From the NCBI GenBank assembly GCA_944387635.1, contig CALXFT010000021.1, positions 1 to 33,925 of the forward strand: a DNA stretch of 33,925 nt, given 5' to 3'. Under the pieces are notes generated by a model that was not told the origin of the DNA, did no database searches, and saw nothing but the letters and a program-made list of their open reading frames with translations. Below are positions 15,851 through 23,045 of this stretch, one piece after another. The position numbers were made by a program, and so were the translations under genes. Source of the DNA: an uncultured Oscillospiraceae bacterium. GTDB lineage: Bacteria; Bacillota; Clostridia; Oscillospirales; Oscillospiraceae. How positions within the stretch are numbered: position 1 is the stretch's first letter; the number at the start of each line of letters is the position of its first letter.

Positions 15851-15942
15851 GTGGCTCTCTCCTTCCAGGAAATTCAGAGGTTGCTCAAGTTTCTGTCCCA
15901 AAGGGCAGCCGTCCGAAAAAGCGGCTCCCCTTCAAGGCAGAG

Positions 15943-16047
15943 CCGCGGAAGCCCCCGAAGGGGCTTCCACGGTTTGGGTCGCAAGGGCTGCTCTGAGGCG
16001 AGCGGCAAGAGCTGCCGCTCAGCCGCGTTGATTCAGAGCTTTCCAAT
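15943..16047 (-). repeat. Palindromic repeat cluster between the BMP lipoprotein and ATPase genes
   Basis: Two hairpins (15943-15955/15960-15972 with one mismatch, and 16001-16007/16013-16019), then a 30-base stretch (16012-16041) that recurs, with a five-base gap, at 2340-2374. The repeat follows a minus-strand stop codon in both places. Here it may act as a 3' barrier protecting the lipoprotein mRNA, as such binding proteins are usually made in excess. Confidence 0.65.
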
Positions 16048-16053
16048 ATATCG

Positions 16054-17256
16054 TCAGAACGCGGTGTCCAGCAGGCTGATGCCGTCGATCTGCAGATCAA
16101 AGTAGGGCGCGGACCGATACTCGGACTCGTGGAAGTAGCCGTCGGAGATCGCTTCAGTGTCGGGGGTGTAGTCCGGATCGGTGTCCACATCGGCCATGTA
16201 GGAATCCAGGGCGGCGCCCTCGACGGTGAAGCTGGCAGTGTCGAAGACGTGGAGCGTACCCTCGGTCAGAGCGGCCTGGACCTCGGCGATCTTCTCGGCG
16301 GTGCCGGCGGCTGCGGCCGCCTCATTGACCTCGGTCAGAACCACGGAGCCGGTGGCGATGGTGCCGGTCCAGTCAGCGGGAATCTGCTCGCCGTTCTTCA
16401 CGGCGTTGATCACAAACTCGTAGTAGGGCGCCCAGTTGATCCGGGAGGAGACGATGAAGGTGTTGGGGCAGGCGGAGATGGTGGAGCCGTTGTAGGACAC
16501 GTTGGGTACACCGGCGGTCTCGCAGGCAGTGGGGGCGCCCATGGAGTCGGCGTGCTGGCTGATCAGCTTGCAGCCGTTGGCGATCAGGGTGTTGGCGGCT
16601 TCCTTCTCGGCGGTCTCATCGTACCAGGAGCCGGTGAAGGTCACTTCCATGGTCACGCTGGGGCAGACGCTCTTGGCGCCCAGGTAGAAGGCGGTGTAGC
16701 CGGAGATAACCTCGGCGTAGGTGTAGGCGCCCACATAGCCCATCTTGGCTTCCTCGGCGGTAAACTGGCCGGCCTCGATCATCTCGTTGAGCTTCATGCC
16801 GGCGGCCACACCGGCCAGGTAGCGGCCCTCATAGATGGCGGCGAAGGCGTTGTGGTAGTTCTCCAGGCCCTCGGTGTGGGCCTTGGTGCCGGTGGCGTGG
16901 CAGAACTGGACCTCGGGGAATTCCTTGGCAGCCTGGATCATGTAGTCCTCGTGGCCGAAGCTGTCGGCGAAGATGATGGTGCATCCGTCGTCCACCAATT
17001 CACAGGCGGCGTCATAGCACTCCTGTCCCTCGGGGATGTTGGTGCGGAAGACGTACTGGTCCTCGCTCAGGCCCAGATTCTTGCAGGCTTCCTCGGCGGC
17101 GTTCATGAAGTTCAGGTCGTAGGTGGAGTTCTCGTCGTGCAGGAAGATGAAACCGACCTTGACTTCGCCTGTCTCGCCGCCGGTATCCCCGGAGCACGCG
17201 GCAAACAGACTCAGGCAGAGGGCCATCGCCAGCACAGCAGCAATCAGCTTTTTCAT
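16054..17256 (-). CDS. BMP-family nucleoside-binding lipoprotein
   Basis: Extracellular substrate-binding lipoprotein of the NupOPQ importer, 400 residues. N-terminal signal MKKLIAAVLAMALCLSLFAAC with lipobox LFAAC (C21) and a Gly/Thr/Glu linker. The mature part shows BMP (Med/PnrA-like) hallmarks: VGFIFLHDENSTYDLNF at the start, ADSFGHEDYMIQAAKEFPEVQF, an AAIYEGRYLAGVAAG helix and a late PADWTGTIATGSVVL segment. Relatives bind purine nucleosides. It begins 48 bases after xpt, putting it in the guanine-riboswitch unit. Confidence 0.92.
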   Translation of the reverse strand: MKKLIAAVLAMALCLSLFAACSGDTGGETGEVKVGFIFLHDENSTYDLNFMNAAEEACKNLGLSEDQYVFRTNIPEGQECYDAACELVDDGCTIIFADSFGHEDYMIQAAKEFPEVQFCHATGTKAHTEGLENYHNAFAAIYEGRYLAGVAAGMKLNEMIEAGQFTAEEAKMGYVGAYTYAEVISGYTAFYLGAKSVCPSVTMEVTFTGSWYDETAEKEAANTLIANGCKLISQHADSMGAPTACETAGVPNVSYNGSTISACPNTFIVSSRINWAPYYEFVINAVKNGEQIPADWTGTIATGSVVLTEVNEAAAAAGTAEKIAEVQAALTEGTLHVFDTASFTVEGAALDSYMADVDTDPDYTPDTEAISDGYFHESEYRSAPYFDLQIDGISLLDTAF

Positions 17257-17304
17257 TTTGTTCTTTTCTCCTTTTTTATATAAAATTTTTAAGGGAACAC
17301 GGAT

Positions 17305-17877
17305 TCAGGGACGGAACACAATGCCGTTTTCATCCATCCGGTCGATGACGGCCAGAGATTCCACCCGGATGCCTTCGGCCCGCAGGGCGTCGCCGCCGCC
17401 CTGGAAGCCCTTCTCTATGGCGGCGGCCACACCGGCCAGCTCCGCGCCGGCCTGGCGGATCAGGTCTATCAGGCCCCGCAGGGCATGTCCGTTGGCCAGG
17501 AAATCGTCCACCAGCAGGACCCGGTCTTCCGGCAGCAGGTAATCCCGGCTGACCACGATGTGGTAGTCGGTGTTGTGGGTAAAGGAATGGACCGTGGAGG
17601 AATAGATCTCCCCGTCCACATTGCTGGTCTTGTGCTTCTTAGCAAAGACCATAGGCACGTCCAGCTCCATGGCGGCCGCGGCGGCAATGGCAATGCCGGA
17701 GGCCTCAATAGTCAGCACCTTGGTCACGCCCTCCTGCCGGTACAGCCCCGCAATCTCCTGCCCTATCCGGCGCAGAAAGCGGGTGTCGATCTGCTGGTTC
17801 AGGAAATTTCCCACCTTCAGAATCCCGCCGGACAGAACCTTGCCTTCCTGCCGGATCTTCTCCTCCATCAGCCTCAT
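17305..17877 (-). CDS. xpt: Xanthine phosphoribosyltransferase
   Basis: Cytoplasmic salvage enzyme converting xanthine and PRPP to XMP. 190 residues, close to B. subtilis Xpt (194). Family features: GKVLSGGILKVGNFLNQQID (12-31), TIEASGIAIAAAAA (56-69), VFAKKHKTSN (78-87) and the PRPP-binding VLLVDDFLANGHAL (120-133). The open frame extends 31 codons upstream, but that part overlaps the riboswitch terminator; GGAAAGGAG lies nine bases before the ATG at 17877, which also matches the family start. A guanine riboswitch precedes it and a purine nucleoside importer follows it, so uptake and salvage are probably repressed together by guanine. Confidence 0.94.
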   Translation of the reverse strand: MRLMEEKIRQEGKVLSGGILKVGNFLNQQIDTRFLRRIGQEIAGLYRQEGVTKVLTIEASGIAIAAAAAMELDVPMVFAKKHKTSNVDGEIYSSTVHSFTHNTDYHIVVSRDYLLPEDRVLLVDDFLANGHALRGLIDLIRQAGAELAGVAAAIEKGFQGGGDALRAEGIRVESLAVIDRMDENGIVFRP

Positions 17878-17901
17878 TGGAACGGCTCCTTTCCATATAA
17901 T

Positions 17902-17930
17902 AAAAAGAGCAGACTGCAAACCAGTCTGCT
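17902..17930 (-). terminator. Guanine-riboswitch terminator before xpt
   Basis: A perfect 8-bp stem (17908-17915 with 17923-17930), then CTTTTTATT on the minus strand. It lies between the aptamer and the xpt ribosome binding site and is the likely expression platform. A second hairpin (17963-17970 with 17982-17989) between aptamer and terminator may be the competing antiterminator or an extra helix. Confidence 0.82.
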
Positions 17931-17995
17931 TGTCGATACTTCCACTGCACAAAAACAAAGCAATGCACACTGACAGGATCTGTGTGCATCAATTG

Positions 17996-18068
17996 TCACC
18001 AATAGTCGTGACCGGTTTGGCGTCACGGTAGAAACTTTCGGGCCATCCATCCGAAATTATATCGGCAA
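17996..18068 (-). promoter_or_regulatory. Guanine-class purine riboswitch
   Basis: Reading the minus strand, the 73-nt aptamer has P1 arms (18061-18068 with 17996-18003), the TATAAT core after P1, a GGCCCGAAAG region, the invariant GTTTCTACC, a P3 hairpin (GTGACGCC...GGTCACG) and a closing GACTAT. The C in this last block is the base that pairs with guanine in known structures, so guanine/hypoxanthine/xanthine rather than adenine is predicted. Ligand binding should favour the terminator at 17902-17930 and switch off xpt and perhaps the downstream nucleoside transporter. Confidence 0.88.
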
Positions 18069-18113
18069 GTTTTTCATTATTCCATTGCGCTTCTGGGCAG
18101 CGCCCACGCATTC

Positions 18114-18142
18114 ATGGTATACAACTTTTCGCCGTTTGTCAA
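18114..18142 (-). promoter_or_regulatory. Promoter of the guanine riboswitch/xpt transcript
   Basis: On the minus strand a perfect TTGACA (18137-18142) and TACCAT (18114-18119) are 17 bases apart, about 46 bases before the aptamer. Confidence 0.72.
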
Positions 18143-18244
18143 TCTTATTCCCGCTTTTGTGGCATGATTTTCGGTTTTTCCCAAAAAAGCGCCGTTATCT
18201 TTCGGGCTTTCTGGCAACATTTCGACAAATATTGTTTTTCTTTT

Positions 18245-18265
18245 CCGGCCCGGAATCCGGGCCGG
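18245..18265. repeat. GC-only palindrome downstream of the aspartokinase
   Basis: CCGGCCCGG (18245-18253) and CCGGGCCGG (18257-18265) form a perfect 9-bp stem with a three-base loop, 17 bases beyond the aspartokinase stop. On the minus strand it is followed by A-rich rather than T-rich sequence, so it is not a standard terminator. Confidence 0.6.
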
Positions 18266-18282
18266 TACGCCGGGGCGGGGAT

Positions 18283-19068
18283 TCATTGAGGATTTTGTCC
18301 GCAGCAGGGAATATCTTTTGTCCCATTTGGGTAGGATGAATCCAAATCCCCCACCAGGGTCCCCGGCTCGGCGGTAAAGGCCGACAGGACCTCCAGGGTG
18401 ATCTTGTGCTCCCTGGCCAGCTCCACGCTGCGGTCGTGGAGAACCTGGGCCCCGTTTTCAATGAGGGCCAGCATTTTCCCGTAGCCGATCCGTCCGAAGC
18501 GCAGGGCGTCTGGATACTGTCTGGGGTCCCGGTCATAGACCCCGTCTACATCGGTAAAAATCTGACATTTGTCCGCCTTCAGCCAAGCGGCCAGGGCCAC
18601 CGCCGTGGTGTCCGAGCCGCCCCGGCCCAGGGTGGTCACGTCTCCCTCCGGTCCCAGACCCTGGAACCCGGCCACAACCACCACCTTCCCCGCCTCCAGC
18701 TCCCTTTGAATCCGCTGGGGATGTACGTCCAGAATCCGGGCATTGCCGTGGACGGCGTCGGTGACGATTCCCGCCTGCCAGCCCGTCAGGCTCACCGCCG
18801 GGAAGCCCAGGGCGCCAATGGCCATGGCCATGAGGCCCGCGGACATCTGCTCCCCGGCGGCCAGGTAGGCGTCCATCTCCCGGGCGGAGCCCCGGCGGTT
18901 CAGCTGGGCGGCCTGGGCGATCATCCGGTCCGTGGCGTCTCCCTGGGCCGAGACCACCAGGACCACCCGGTGTCCCTGGCGGCACAGCCCCGCGGTCCGG
19001 CGGGCCGCCGTCTGGATTCTCCGGACCGTCTCCAGGGAGGTCCCTCCGTACTTCTGTACCAAGAGCAT
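18283..19068 (-). CDS. Aspartokinase, catalytic domain only
   Basis: Cytoplasmic enzyme phosphorylating aspartate, the first step to lysine, threonine and methionine. 261 residues from the chosen ATG (GGAGGG seven bases upstream; a GTG 18 bases earlier is possible). The amino-acid kinase fold is complete: VQKYGGTSL near the start, AGEQMSAGLMAMA, TLGRGGSDTTAVALAAWLKA, and IFTDVDGVYDRDPR. The protein ends shortly after EPGTLVGD, exactly where the regulatory ACT domains begin in normal aspartokinases (about 400 residues). No ACT sequence follows in any frame that I can see. A stand-alone ACT-domain gene lies upstream. It could be naturally unregulated, regulated in trans, or a truncated relic. 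Confidence 0.9.
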   Translation of the reverse strand: MLLVQKYGGTSLETVRRIQTAARRTAGLCRQGHRVVLVVSAQGDATDRMIAQAAQLNRRGSAREMDAYLAAGEQMSAGLMAMAIGALGFPAVSLTGWQAGIVTDAVHGNARILDVHPQRIQRELEAGKVVVVAGFQGLGPEGDVTTLGRGGSDTTAVALAAWLKADKCQIFTDVDGVYDRDPRQYPDALRFGRIGYGKMLALIENGAQVLHDRSVELAREHKITLEVLSAFTAEPGTLVGDLDSSYPNGTKDIPCCGQNPQ

Positions 19069-19130
19069 ATGGCATCCCTCCGGCACATCCTATGTCACGG
19101 ACCGCCGAATGGTGACGAAGCCGTCCGGAT

Positions 19131-19159
19131 AAAAAAAGAGCCGCCCGCAGGCAGCTCTT
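19131..19159 (-). terminator. Terminator after the ACT-domain gene
   Basis: A 10-bp stem with one mismatch (19136-19145 with 19150-19159) is followed by a T-run on the minus strand (complement of 19131-19137). It starts four bases beyond the ACT-gene stop and stands between it and the aspartokinase, so read-through or a second promoter is needed for the latter. Confidence 0.85.
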
Positions 19160-19162
19160 GAT

Positions 19163-19603
19163 TTACCCGGCCAGAACGTCCGCTTTTACCACGCCCCGGC
19201 AACTTGAGAGTCTGGCCAGCAGCTCCTCGAGACTGATGGTCAGGTCGATGGTCTCGGCGGAGATGGTGACCACGGCGGTGCCGTTGGTGGGGACGATGGA
19301 GTTAATGGTGATGATGTTGGCATAAACCTGGGCAAAAATGGCCAGGATCTCCGACAGCAGCCCCGGCTCGTCATGGAGCAGGAGCTGGAAGGTGATGATC
19401 CTGCCGGTCATCATATTCTGGAACGGCAGTACCGCGTCCCGGTATTTGTAAAAGGCGCTGCGGCTGATGCCGGTGATCCGGGTGGCTTCATTGACGGTGG
19501 ACGCCTCCCCGGTGGACAGAAGCCGCTTTGCCTCCGCCACTTTTAAGAACACCTCCGGCAGCGCGGACGCCTCAACAATATAGTATTTTGGTTTTGTCGA
19601 CAT
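19163..19603 (-). CDS. Stand-alone ACT-domain protein, PheB/UPF0735 type
   Basis: 146-residue cytoplasmic protein. The N-terminal part (KYYIVEASALPEVFLKVAEAKRLL, broken for length, then a GEASTVNEATRITGISRSAFYKYRD helix-turn-helix-like region) and the C-terminal ACT domain (about residues 70-146, TFQLLLHDEPGLLSEILAIF, INSIVPTNGTAVVTISAET) match the PheB family often found beside homoserine dehydrogenase. ACT domains bind amino acids, so it is probably a sensor or regulator of aspartate-family or aromatic synthesis; its molecular role is not established. AGGAGG lies six bases before the ATG. The same frame remains open far upstream, but that is antisense to the YtvI-like gene. Confidence 0.88.
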   Translation of the reverse strand: MSTKPKYYIVEASALPEVFLKVAEAKRLLSTGEASTVNEATRITGISRSAFYKYRDAVLPFQNMMTGRIITFQLLLHDEPGLLSEILAIFAQVYANIITINSIVPTNGTAVVTISAETIDLTISLEELLARLSSCRGVVKADVLAG

Positions 19604-19621
19604 GGCTTGCCTCCTAAAATC

Positions 19622-19650
19622 ATGTATCGGAATAATCGTTCGTTTGTCAA
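19622..19650 (-). promoter_or_regulatory. Candidate promoter of the ACT-domain gene
   Basis: On the minus strand TTGACA (19645-19650) and ATACAT (19622-19627) are 17 bases apart, within 50 bases of the start codon. The -35 is perfect; the -10 is weak. Confidence 0.6.
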
Positions 19651-19741
19651 ACGCAAATGTCCTTCCTGCACGTATGTTATTGTAGCATAGATTCTGAAAA
19701 AAGCAACCCCTTGTCCAAAGGGAATCGAAAGGAGTTTTTCC

Positions 19742-20794
19742 ATGCATCCCGGCGTCCAAAAAAGCCTGGGGATCGCCCTGGCCTTCGGATCTGTCTGGCT
19801 CGCGATCCAATACTTTCTTCCCCTGTTCGCCCCCTTCCTGCTGGGGCTGGGACTGGCCCTGGCCGCCGAACCCATGACCGGCTTCCTCCACCGGCGGCTC
19901 CGGGTCCCCCGCCCTGTCAGCGCGGGCATCGGGGTGAGCATGGCGTTTTGCTTTTTTGTGATGGTGCTGCTGGTGCTGTGCGCCCTTCTGGTCCGGGAGC
20001 TGGCGGTCCTGGCCGGGGTCCTGCCCGATCTGGAGGACGCGGTCCGCTCCGGGGTGGAGCTGCTGCACAACTGGCTTCTGCGCCTGATCTCCCACGCTCC
20101 GCCCTCCCTCCGGCCCCATCTCGAGCAGAGCCTGAACTCCCTGTTCACCGGCGGCGCGGCCCTGCTGGACCAGGGTATTCGCTACGTCCTGGGCCTGGCC
20201 GGCCGGCTCCTGAGCCACGTCCCCGACAGCGCCCTGGGCCTGGGTACCGCCGTGATCTCCGGGTTCATGATCAGCGCCAAGCTGCCCGGAATCCGGGCCT
20301 GGCTGGCCCGGCACATCGGCGCGGAGTCTTCCCGGCCCGCCCTGGAGGCCGCCCGGCGGGTCCGCGGAGCCGTGGGCGGCTGGCTCCTGGCCCAGGGAAA
20401 GCTGCTGGCCACCACCTTCGCCATCTTGCTGCCGGGCCTGTGGCTGCTGGGGATCTCCAACGCTCCCCTGTGGGCCCTGGGCATCTGCCTGGTGGATGTG
20501 CTGCCGGTTCTTGGTACCGGCACTGTGCTCATGCCCTGGGCATTGGTCTGCTTTCTGCGGGACCAGGGGGCCAGGGCCCTGGGGCTTCTGGGCCTGTACG
20601 CCGTCATCAGCCTGACCCGGTCCATGCTGGAGCCGCGTCTGCTGGGACGGCACCTGGGGCTGGACCCTCTGGTGACCCTCATGGCCATGTACATCGGCTA
20701 CAGGCTCTGGGGCGTGGGCGGCATGATCCTGTCCCCGGTGCTCACAGTGGCTGCCATTGGGCTCATTCCGGGCCGGGACCCCGGAAACCTCTGA
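19742..20794 (+). CDS. AI-2E/YtvI-family membrane protein
   Basis: 350-residue polytopic membrane protein of the AI-2E (PerM/YtvI) family. Several N-terminal helices (LGIALAFGSVWLAIQYFLPLFAPFLLG region), a soluble middle segment (about residues 95-150), and C-terminal helices containing the family motif DVLPVLGTGTVLMPWAL and RSMLEPRLLGRHLGLDPLVTL (broken for length). YtvI relatives are linked to sporulation in Bacilli and Clostridia, but the transported substrate is not established. AAAGGAG lies just before the ATG. It diverges from the ACT gene and stands alone ahead of recJ. Confidence 0.85.
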   Translation: MHPGVQKSLGIALAFGSVWLAIQYFLPLFAPFLLGLGLALAAEPMTGFLHRRLRVPRPVSAGIGVSMAFCFFVMVLLVLCALLVRELAVLAGVLPDLEDAVRSGVELLHNWLLRLISHAPPSLRPHLEQSLNSLFTGGAALLDQGIRYVLGLAGRLLSHVPDSALGLGTAVISGFMISAKLPGIRAWLARHIGAESSRPALEAARRVRGAVGGWLLAQGKLLATTFAILLPGLWLLGISNAPLWALGICLVDVLPVLGTGTVLMPWALVCFLRDQGARALGLLGLYAVISLTRSMLEPRLLGRHLGLDPLVTLMAMYIGYRLWGVGGMILSPVLTVAAIGLIPGRDPGNL

Positions 20795-20873
20795 ACCCTC
20801 TCCGCTTTCTCACAAAACCCCGCCGCGCGCCGGGAAACCGCCGCACATTTCCCACAAAATTCCCCGGAGCCTA

Positions 20874-20902
20874 TTGTACATTTCGTTCCTTTTTGATATA
20901 AT
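20874..20902 (+). promoter_or_regulatory. Promoter of recJ and the following operon
   Basis: TTGTAC (20874-20879) and a perfect TATAAT (20897-20902) are 17 bases apart. Initiation near 20909 leaves only a short leader before the recJ start. The closely packed genes to about 28000 may all be read from here. Confidence 0.82.
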
Positions 20903-20925
20903 ACAAGGAAAATGTTTTTATTTGG

Positions 20926-23040
20926 ATGTGTGCAAAGGTGAAATACGGAATTTGGAATGTGCAAGAACCGGAAATGAGCGCGGTCAACGCGCTGGTTCAG
21001 GCGGGCTATGCCCCTCTGGCGGCCATGGTTCTGGCCTCCCGGGGGCTGACGGACCGGGAGCAGGCCCATAAGTATCTGGCCTGCGACGAGCCCCTTCTGG
21101 ACCCGTTTCTCATGACGGATATGGACAAAGCCGTCCGCCGGGTGCGCCAGGCCCTGGATCGGGGCGAAACCATTGCCGTCTTCGGCGACTACGATGTGGA
21201 CGGCATCACCGCCACCTGTCTGCTGACGGATTTCCTCCGCCGCCGGGGGGCCAGCTGCGTCAGCTACATCCCCGGCCGCCTGGAGGAGGGCTACGGCCTC
21301 AACGACATCGCCCTGCGGCAGCTGGCTGCCCAGGGGGTCCGTCTGGTGGTCACTGTGGACTGCGGCATCACCGCGGTGTCCGAAGCCCGGCTGTGCCGGG
21401 AGCTGGGCATGGACCTGGTCATCACCGACCACCATGAATGTAAGGATACGCTGCCCCAGGCCGCGGCCGTGGTGGACCCCCACCGCCCCGACGGGGGCTA
21501 CCCCCATAAAAATCTGTCCGGCGTAGGCGTGGCTTTCAAGCTGGCCGCCGCCATCCACGGCGATCAGTCCCGGATTCTGGAAGACTACGCGGATCTGGTG
21601 TGCCTTGGCACCGTGGCCGACGTCATGCCCCTGCAGACTGAGAACCGGACCTTCGTGACCCGGGGCCTTCAGTCCCTGTCCCACACCCGCCGTCCGGGCC
21701 TTGCCGCACTCATGGCGGAGAGCGGCTGCGACACTGCCCACCTCAGCGTTTCCTCCATCGGCTTCACTCTGGCCCCCAGAATCAACGCCGCGGGCCGCAT
21801 GGGCCAGATCGACCTGGCCGTGGAGCTGTTTCTGACCCAGGACCCCCAGCGTGCCTCTCAGCTGGCCCGCCAGCTGTGTGAGCTGAACCGGCAGCGGCAG
21901 GCCGTGGAGTCGGAGATCTACCAGCAGGCCCTGTCCATGCTCCCCCAGGGGCAGCCCCCTGAGGCCATCGTCCTGGCCGACGAGAGCTGGCACCAGGGCG
22001 TGGTGGGAATCGTCGCCAGCCGCATTGCCGAGGAATTCGCCTGTCCCGCCTTCCTGATCTGTCTGGACGGGGACCACGGCAAGGCCAGCTCCCGCAGCCA
22101 CGGGGGCTTTAACCTCTTCGCCTCCCTGACCGCCCTGTCGCCTCTGCTGGAAAGCTACGGCGGCCACGAACTGGCGGCAGGCTTTACCATCTCCCGGGAG
22201 AACATCCCTGAATTCCGGCGGCAGATGTGCGCCCTGGCCGCCGGGTACTTTAACGACGACGTACCCAGGACCGCCCTGGACATCGACTGTTCCATACCGC
22301 CGGAGCTGATGACCATTCCCAACATCGCCTCCCTGTCCGTACTGGAGCCCTGCGGAAACGGCTGTCCCAAGCCGGTGTTTATGATGAAAAATCTGACCAT
22401 CGAGCGCGTCAGCATGGTCGGCGGCGGCAGGCACATGCGGCTGCGGCTGCGGCAGGGCCGCCACTGTCTGGGCGCCATCTGCTTCTCCGCCACGGCGGAG
22501 ACCTTCTCCATCCAGCCCGGTGACGTGGTGGACGCGGCGTTCACGCCCCAGATCAACGAGTTCCGGGGGGACCGGACCGTCCAGATGAACATCATCGACA
22601 TCCGGCCCAGCTGCAGCGCCCCCTGCTCCCCCGCCTGCTCCGGCTACCATGCCCTGCGGGAGGACCGGCTCACCGCCGCCCTGGCCAGCCAGCTCCTGCC
22701 GGACCGGGCCACCCTGGCCATGATCTGGCGGTATCTGGCGGCAGCCGCCGCCCCGTCCGTCCGGGAGTCCCCTCTGTGCCTGTGCCGCAAGATCGTCCGT
22801 CAAACCAGCAAGCCTCTGAGCCTGGGCCAGCTGCTCACCGCCCTGGACATCTTCCGGGACGCGGGCCTGCTGCAGGTTCAGCGCCAGCATAAAGACATCC
22901 TCATCCATCTGACCCCCGGCCCGGGCAAGGCGGATCTGAACAAGAGCCAGACCATGCTGCGGCTGACGCGGGCCCTCCATTCGGGCCGGGAAGACGCCCC
23001 CGAAGCGCCCCCCAACGCCACTGCGACGAAAGAGAGCTGA
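20926..23040 (+). CDS. recJ: Single-stranded-DNA-specific exonuclease RecJ
   Basis: 5'-3' exonuclease acting on single-stranded DNA in recombination and mismatch/base-excision repair. 704 residues, with a DHH phosphoesterase core: FGDYDVDG (87-94), VDCGITA (145-150), ITDHHECKD (166-174) and a DHHA1 domain containing GGHELAAGF (about 410), then an OB-fold and a Clostridia-type C-terminal extension with a winged-helix-like end. The start is uncertain: ATG at 20926 has no good ribosome binding site, while GTG at 20938 (VKYGIWNV, the usual family beginning) lies after AAAG. In many Clostridia apt sits between recJ and rel; here the two are only five bases apart. Confidence 0.93.
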   Translation: MCAKVKYGIWNVQEPEMSAVNALVQAGYAPLAAMVLASRGLTDREQAHKYLACDEPLLDPFLMTDMDKAVRRVRQALDRGETIAVFGDYDVDGITATCLLTDFLRRRGASCVSYIPGRLEEGYGLNDIALRQLAAQGVRLVVTVDCGITAVSEARLCRELGMDLVITDHHECKDTLPQAAAVVDPHRPDGGYPHKNLSGVGVAFKLAAAIHGDQSRILEDYADLVCLGTVADVMPLQTENRTFVTRGLQSLSHTRRPGLAALMAESGCDTAHLSVSSIGFTLAPRINAAGRMGQIDLAVELFLTQDPQRASQLARQLCELNRQRQAVESEIYQQALSMLPQGQPPEAIVLADESWHQGVVGIVASRIAEEFACPAFLICLDGDHGKASSRSHGGFNLFASLTALSPLLESYGGHELAAGFTISRENIPEFRRQMCALAAGYFNDDVPRTALDIDCSIPPELMTIPNIASLSVLEPCGNGCPKPVFMMKNLTIERVSMVGGGRHMRLRLRQGRHCLGAICFSATAETFSIQPGDVVDAAFTPQINEFRGDRTVQMNIIDIRPSCSAPCSPACSGYHALREDRLTAALASQLLPDRATLAMIWRYLAAAAAPSVRESPLCLCRKIVRQTSKPLSLGQLLTALDIFRDAGLLQVQRQHKDILIHLTPGPGKADLNKSQTMLRLTRALHSGREDAPEAPPNATATKES

Positions 23041-23045
23041 ATGTC

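Noticed and set aside
17878..17970. N-terminal extension of xpt
   Set aside because: It overlaps the riboswitch terminator and lacks family similarity; the ATG at 17877 has the ribosome binding site.
19604..20653. N-terminal extension of the ACT-domain frame
   Set aside because: The open frame continues upstream opposite the YtvI-like gene, but the AGGAGG-ATG at 19603 and the family start define a 146-residue protein.
20698..22980. A 760-codon minus-strand open frame
   Set aside because: Antisense to recJ, whose DHH motifs and full length are unmistakable.
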